Source: Anaerolineales bacterium
Lineage (GTDB): Bacteria > Chloroflexota > Anaerolineae > Anaerolineales > Anaerolineaceae
DNA length: 27,503 nucleotides
Direction of reading: 5' to 3'
Assembly: GCA_020060485.1 (NCBI GenBank)
Contig: JAGVAB010000147.1
Span: forward strand, 1-27,503
The position numbers and the translations under genes were made by a program. The notes beneath the pieces were generated by a model, which made no database searches, was not told the origin of the DNA, and worked only from the letters and a program-made list of their open reading frames with translations. Below, piece by piece: positions 24,747-27,503 of this stretch; the stretch's first letter is position 1; every line of letters starts with the position of its first letter.

Positions 24747-25224
24747 ATTTCAGGGTTGGATCGGCTCCATAAGAAGGAAGTGGCCTGCCACAACTGTGGC
24801 AAGCTTCATCGTACCAACTGAACCCCTCGCCACAAGTACAGGACCATCTTTGCGCCTGCTCGGCCAGCCAGGCTTGCTCCCCTTTTTCACGCAAATCTTC
24901 GAGCTGAACCAGAATATCCCGATGGTGAACGCGCCCGTCATTCTGGAAAGCCAGGAGGCGCTTACACGGGAATTGCGGGCACAGGCCGCAGTGCAGGATG
25001 CTCTTCTCGTCCGCACAGGCCCGTAGTTCGCATTTTGCGCAGCCTGAGTGAACGTAAAGGATCCCTGACCGGCATCCCTGGCAAGTGAAACCTTCCGGGT
25101 TGCGGCCGCGGCGGGCGGCTTCTGCAAGCAGGCGGTCATGGTCATAAAATGATGCCCGGTAGTGATAACATGCACCGCAATAAAGCCCGCAGGTTGCCAA
25201 TAAGAGGGGAGTCTCTCTGGTCAC
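24745..25224 (-). CDS. Cys-rich DUF3795-like protein
   Basis: This protein of about 159 residues has many cysteines in zinc- or Fe-S-like pairs. The N-terminal CGLYCGACYHY is the hallmark of DUF3795-type proteins, and it is followed by CQGC, CAKC, CGLCPQFPCKRL and a C-terminal zinc-ribbon-like CTCGEGFSW then CHSCGRPLP. No biochemical role is established to my knowledge. I favour GTG 25224 because AGGAA lies 6 nt upstream and it leaves about 9 residues before the CGLYCG motif, as usual; ATG 25254 gives a 169-residue alternative. It is monocistronic and convergent with the acetyltransferase. The extra C-terminal ribbon (after about residue 130) may not be part of all family members. Confidence 0.82.
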   Translation of the reverse strand: MTRETPLLLATCGLYCGACYHYRASFYDHDRLLAEAARRGRNPEGFTCQGCRSGILYVHSGCAKCELRACADEKSILHCGLCPQFPCKRLLAFQNDGRVHHRDILVQLEDLREKGEQAWLAEQAQRWSCTCGEGFSWYDEACHSCGRPLPSYGADPTLK

Positions 25225-25382
25225 ATTTATTCCTGCACCGGAACATGAACCCATGAGTTCCAGTCGAACTGCGGTTGTAATTGTACTCGTTTCATCGTTG
25301 TCAGGGATTATTCAGGTTTTGTTTGGGACAAAGATAGCCGTACATCCGTAAACTTAAGTATCAGGGAAAAATTGTCGATATT

Positions 25383-25412
25383 TCCTCAATGCATCCAAGT
25401 AAGCATTGAGGA
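25383..25412. other. Perfect 10-bp inverted repeat in leader of the paired hypothetical genes
   Basis: TCCTCAATGC (25383-25392) and GCATTGAGGA (25403-25412) are perfect inverted repeats with a 10-nt loop. They lie about 54 bp upstream of the start at 25466, before an AAAGGAG ribosome site, with no T-run after them. They could be an operator or an mRNA hairpin. The remainder of 25225-25465 holds no gene that I can support. Confidence 0.4.
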
Positions 25413-25465
25413 GATGATCAGTTTTCCCAAAAGGTATTTCAAGGGTTTAAAAAAGGAGAGATTTC

Positions 25466-26029
25466 ATGGATTCTACTACGATCATTATTGTTGTTGTGGC
25501 GCTGGTCATTCTTGGTGCCATATTAGGTCTGGTCTTTTCTCGCCGCAGACGCTCGGAACGGCTCCATAAAGAGTTCGGAACCGAGTATGAGCATGCTGTA
25601 GAGAGCATGGGCGGCGACAAGAAAGCACAGACCGAGCTGGAAAACCGGCAGAAGCATGTTAAGACATTGACTATTCGCCCGCTGTCTGAGACCGAACGCG
25701 AACGGTACCAGGTGGATTGGGCTGCCGTTCAATCCAAATTTGTCGACGAACCCCGCCAGGCGATCATTGATGCTGACCACCTGATCATTGAAGTCATGCA
25801 GCTCCGAGACTATCCAGTATCCGATTTTGACCAACGGGCAGCCGATATCTCGGTTCAGTATCCTGCTTTGGTGAGCAATTATCGCGCTGCGCGGGCGATC
25901 GCAGTCAAGAACATGGAACATAAAGCGGATACTGAAGAATTAAGGAATGCGATTATCCATTACCGGTCTCTATTTGATGAACTTCTCAAGCCAGAGGCAG
26001 TGGAGATGGAAGAGGAGAGTGTGAGATGA
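25466..26029 (+). CDS. Conserved hypothetical single-pass membrane protein
   Basis: This 187-residue protein has an N-terminal transmembrane helix (about residues 4-25) followed by RRRR, so the rest is probably cytoplasmic. A helical region (about 30-75) with KEFGTEYEHAVE and a KKAQTELENRQKHV stretch precedes a C-terminal domain (about 80-175) with WAAVQSKFVDEPRQAI, DADHLIIEVM and ADTEELRNAIIHYRSLFDELL. I recall this as a widespread hypothetical family, often annotated secreted or membrane protein, without known function. The start has a strong AAAGGAG site 7 nt upstream. It overlaps the next gene by 4 nt, and that gene encodes a relative of its C-terminal domain. Confidence 0.85.
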   Translation: MDSTTIIIVVVALVILGAILGLVFSRRRRSERLHKEFGTEYEHAVESMGGDKKAQTELENRQKHVKTLTIRPLSETERERYQVDWAAVQSKFVDEPRQAIIDADHLIIEVMQLRDYPVSDFDQRAADISVQYPALVSNYRAARAIAVKNMEHKADTEELRNAIIHYRSLFDELLKPEAVEMEEESVR

Positions 26030-26577
26030 GTGAATCTTGGCTTCGGGAACCTGTAAGCCCTTTGGAATCTGTTGAAGGTTCTGACACTGAGAATAACCAG
26101 ACAGATCATATTGAGACTTCTGGTGAAGAAATTCCTGTGGGAGAGACTCTAATTTCCTTTGCAATGCCAGCAGATGTCGTAGAGGCTGATGTCGTGCATA
26201 ATGATGAGACGTTTGTCCGCGAAATCGAAACAAGCGAACAGTCTTCATACCGGGACCCTTTCAATGACAGGGTTAACGTCGATCTTTCAACTGTCCCACC
26301 CATTGCGTCAGCGACATCATTGTTTGGCCATGGAGAAATGGAGCATTTACGGACTCGCTGGTATGAGATTCAAGGCAAGTTTGTGGATGAACCGCGCGCC
26401 GCTGTCATGCAAGCGGATGAGCTGGTTTCTGAGGTGATCGAGCAGATTGCGCAAATGTTTGCCAACGAACACAGTTTGCTGGAAAGCCAGTGGAATCAGG
26501 GAAGTGAAGTTTCAACTGAAGACCTGCGCCAAGCTTTGCAGCATTATCGCTCTTTTTTCAACCGCCTGGTAGTTTGA
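26026..26577 (+). CDS. Conserved hypothetical protein with C-terminal domain related to the upstream gene
   Basis: This 183-residue protein has an acidic, low-complexity N-terminal half (about residues 1-95) without a transmembrane segment. The C-terminal half (about 105-183) repeats the pattern of the previous gene: RTRWYEIQGKFVDEPRAAV, MQADELVSEVIEQI and STEDLRQALQHYRSFFNRL. The upstream protein has matching KFVDEPRQAI, DADHLIIEVM and TEELRNAIIHYRSLFDEL. It therefore looks like a tandem paralogue that has swapped its membrane anchor for a disordered tail. It starts in ATGA overlap with the upstream stop, so co-translation is likely, and the two may form a complex. A terminator follows at 26618. 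Confidence 0.85.
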   Translation: MSESWLREPVSPLESVEGSDTENNQTDHIETSGEEIPVGETLISFAMPADVVEADVVHNDETFVREIETSEQSSYRDPFNDRVNVDLSTVPPIASATSLFGHGEMEHLRTRWYEIQGKFVDEPRAAVMQADELVSEVIEQIAQMFANEHSLLESQWNQGSEVSTEDLRQALQHYRSFFNRLVV

Positions 26578-26617
26578 CCCAGAAGAAGTAAGGAAGAAAA
26601 GTTGTTCACGATTGACA

Positions 26618-26655
26618 AAGTGACCTGGCCCTGATTATTGCGGGTCAGGTCACTT
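26618..26655. terminator. Bidirectional terminator hairpin between the paired genes and the rhomboid gene
   Basis: AAGTGACCTGGCCC (26618-26631) and GGGTCAGGTCACTT (26642-26655) form a 14-bp stem with one G-T pair and a 10-nt loop. GAGTTTATT follows on the plus strand. It lies between convergent genes. Confidence 0.75.
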
Positions 26656-26687
26656 GAGTTTATTCAACCATCTGTCATCGTCTTGCT

Positions 26688-27338
26688 TTACCCCGCCAGT
26701 CGTGGGTTTTGCGACCCACGAAACAAAAAGGACAAAACAAACCCTGCCACAAATCCACCGATGTGCGCCATATAAGCGACCCCGCCCGTCTGCGCTGTGC
26801 TGGCAATGGAACCGATGCCGCTAAATAACTGCAGAACGATCCATAGCCCGATGACGATCAGGGCAGGAACTTGAATGATGCGTTGCCCTTGCAAAACTTT
26901 TACCCTTCCTTGGGGGAAAAGGATAATGTACGCGCCGAGTACACCCGCAATTGCCCCCGATGCTCCCAAATTGGGGATGTTTGATCCAGCACTAAACGCC
27001 AATTGTGCAAAAGTTGCTGCAAGCCCACAAAGCAGATAGAAGATTAGAAACTTGGCGTGCCCAAAACGGTCTTCCACGTTGTCCCCGAAGATCCATAAGT
27101 AAAGCATATTGCTTCCCAGATGCAGCCACCCGGCATGCATGAACATTGAAGTGAAAAGAGTCGTAAAATCGTCGAGGGGATTGGCAAGGAAGCGAACAGG
27201 GACGAAAGCCCATTTCATTACAAATGCGTCACCGCCACCTAGCTCGACAAAAAAGAACAGGACATTCAAAGCGATCAAGGCGTATGTGACCAGCGGGACT
27301 ATTCTGCGAGAGGTGTTATCATCACCGATGGGGAACAT
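26688..27338 (-). CDS. Rhomboid family intramembrane serine protease
   Basis: This 216-residue polytopic protein has six hydrophobic segments. The catalytic Ser is S127 in GASGAIAG (TM4), and the catalytic His is H192 in MAHIGGFVAGF (TM6). The oxyanion-hole region HLGSNMLYLWIFG (H73, N77) is in place. It cleaves transmembrane substrates within the membrane; the substrate is unknown. An AAGGAG site lies about 9 nt upstream of the ATG at 27338. The short cytosolic ends and lack of an extra domain indicate a minimal bacterial GlpG-type enzyme. It is monocistronic and convergent with the paired hypothetical genes. The active-site residues are all present, so activity is expected. Confidence 0.94.
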   Translation of the reverse strand: MFPIGDDNTSRRIVPLVTYALIALNVLFFFVELGGGDAFVMKWAFVPVRFLANPLDDFTTLFTSMFMHAGWLHLGSNMLYLWIFGDNVEDRFGHAKFLIFYLLCGLAATFAQLAFSAGSNIPNLGASGAIAGVLGAYIILFPQGRVKVLQGQRIIQVPALIVIGLWIVLQLFSGIGSIASTAQTGGVAYMAHIGGFVAGFVLSFLFRGSQNPRLAG

Positions 27339-27380
27339 AAGAATTGTCTCCTTATTAACATGGCTATATTTGAATCAGGT

Positions 27381-27503
27381 TTATTGTTTTGCTGCAGGGC
27401 AGCCACCATCTGGTGCGGGGATAATGTCATCTGCGTGCTTGCCATGACCATTCAGGCCATTAACACTCACTGTAATCTCGTTGTAAGGATTGGTTTCGCT
27501 GCC
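27381..27503 (-). CDS. C-terminal end of a protein with a TNPY/DIIPAP-type motif, 5' end outside window
   Basis: A 40-residue C-terminus is open from the right edge to a TAA stop at 27381-27383. It contains SETNPYNEITVSVNGLNG then a HGKHADDIIPAPDGGCP stretch. I recall this pattern (S-x-T-N-P-Y ... H-x-x-H-x-x-D-x-x-P-x-P-x-x-x-C-P) from the ends of extracellular proteins in which a Cys-His segment precedes it, but this is memory, not a search. It is on the same strand as the rhomboid gene, whose start is 43 bp downstream (27338). Little more can be said from 40 residues. Confidence 0.6.
   Translation of the reverse strand, partial: GSETNPYNEITVSVNGLNGHGKHADDIIPAPDGGCPAAKQ

Noticed and set aside
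25372..25569. 65-codon plus-strand frame upstream of and overlapping the 25466 gene
   Set aside because: It covers the inverted repeat and the ribosome site of the real gene and overlaps it in another frame without any motif.
1..27503. CRISPR arrays, tRNA or rRNA genes, insertion sequences
   Set aside because: I read for regular repeat-spacer units, cloverleaf ends and transposase motifs and found none; a tRNA scan was not possible here.

Overview
The window reads like a chromosomal segment of a Chloroflexota bacterium, probably an Anaerolineae-type anaerobe. This is an inference from gene content: an Mbh/complex I-like group 4 [NiFe] hydrogenase, an archaeal-type PurD, an M42 peptidase, large PMT-like membrane proteins, a hybrid GAF/PAS histidine kinase and a conserved hypothetical pair common in soil bacteria. 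No rRNA, tRNA, insertion sequence, prophage or CRISPR array was seen.

Layout. (1) 1-2862, minus: a hybrid sensor histidine kinase cut by the left edge. (2) 3005-12270, minus: a compact 12-gene operon for a membrane-bound group 4 [NiFe] hydrogenase. In transcription order it encodes MbhD-like, MbhE-like, MbhG/NuoK-like, NuoL-like, NuoM-like, NuoN-like, MbhI/NuoA-like, small subunit (NuoB/MbhJ), NuoC/MbhK, large subunit (NuoD/MbhL), NuoH/MbhM and the 2x[4Fe-4S] protein NuoI/MbhN. (3) 12639-15037, plus: purD coupled to an M42 aminopeptidase. (4) 15182-16522, plus: a HAMP-GGDEF diguanylate cyclase, convergent with a transglutaminase-like protein (16519-17160, minus). (5) 17396-21425: two convergent large polytopic proteins (PMT/GT-C-like) sharing a strong bidirectional terminator. 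(6) 21472-23313, minus: an SLC13-type transporter with two RCK_C domains, preceded by three in-phase 11-bp repeats. (7) 23664-24695, plus: a NADAR protein and a GNAT acetyltransferase. (8) 24745-25224, minus: a Cys-rich DUF3795-like protein. (9) 25466-26577, plus: two overlapping genes sharing a C-terminal domain. (10) 26688-27338, minus: a rhomboid protease. (11) 27381-27503, minus: the C-terminus of a further protein cut by the right edge.

The main system is the hydrogenase. Its large subunit keeps all four Ni-binding cysteines, and no NADH- or formate-input genes are present, so ferredoxin-driven H2 evolution (or the reverse) coupled to ion translocation is the best guess. The gene order matches archaeal mbhD to mbhN, but MrpE/F/G-like genes and MbhF are absent. 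In place of the single MbhH there are three antiporter-like subunits, as in complex I. The first of these has lost several proton-channel motifs, and the large subunit has no cleavable C-terminal tail.
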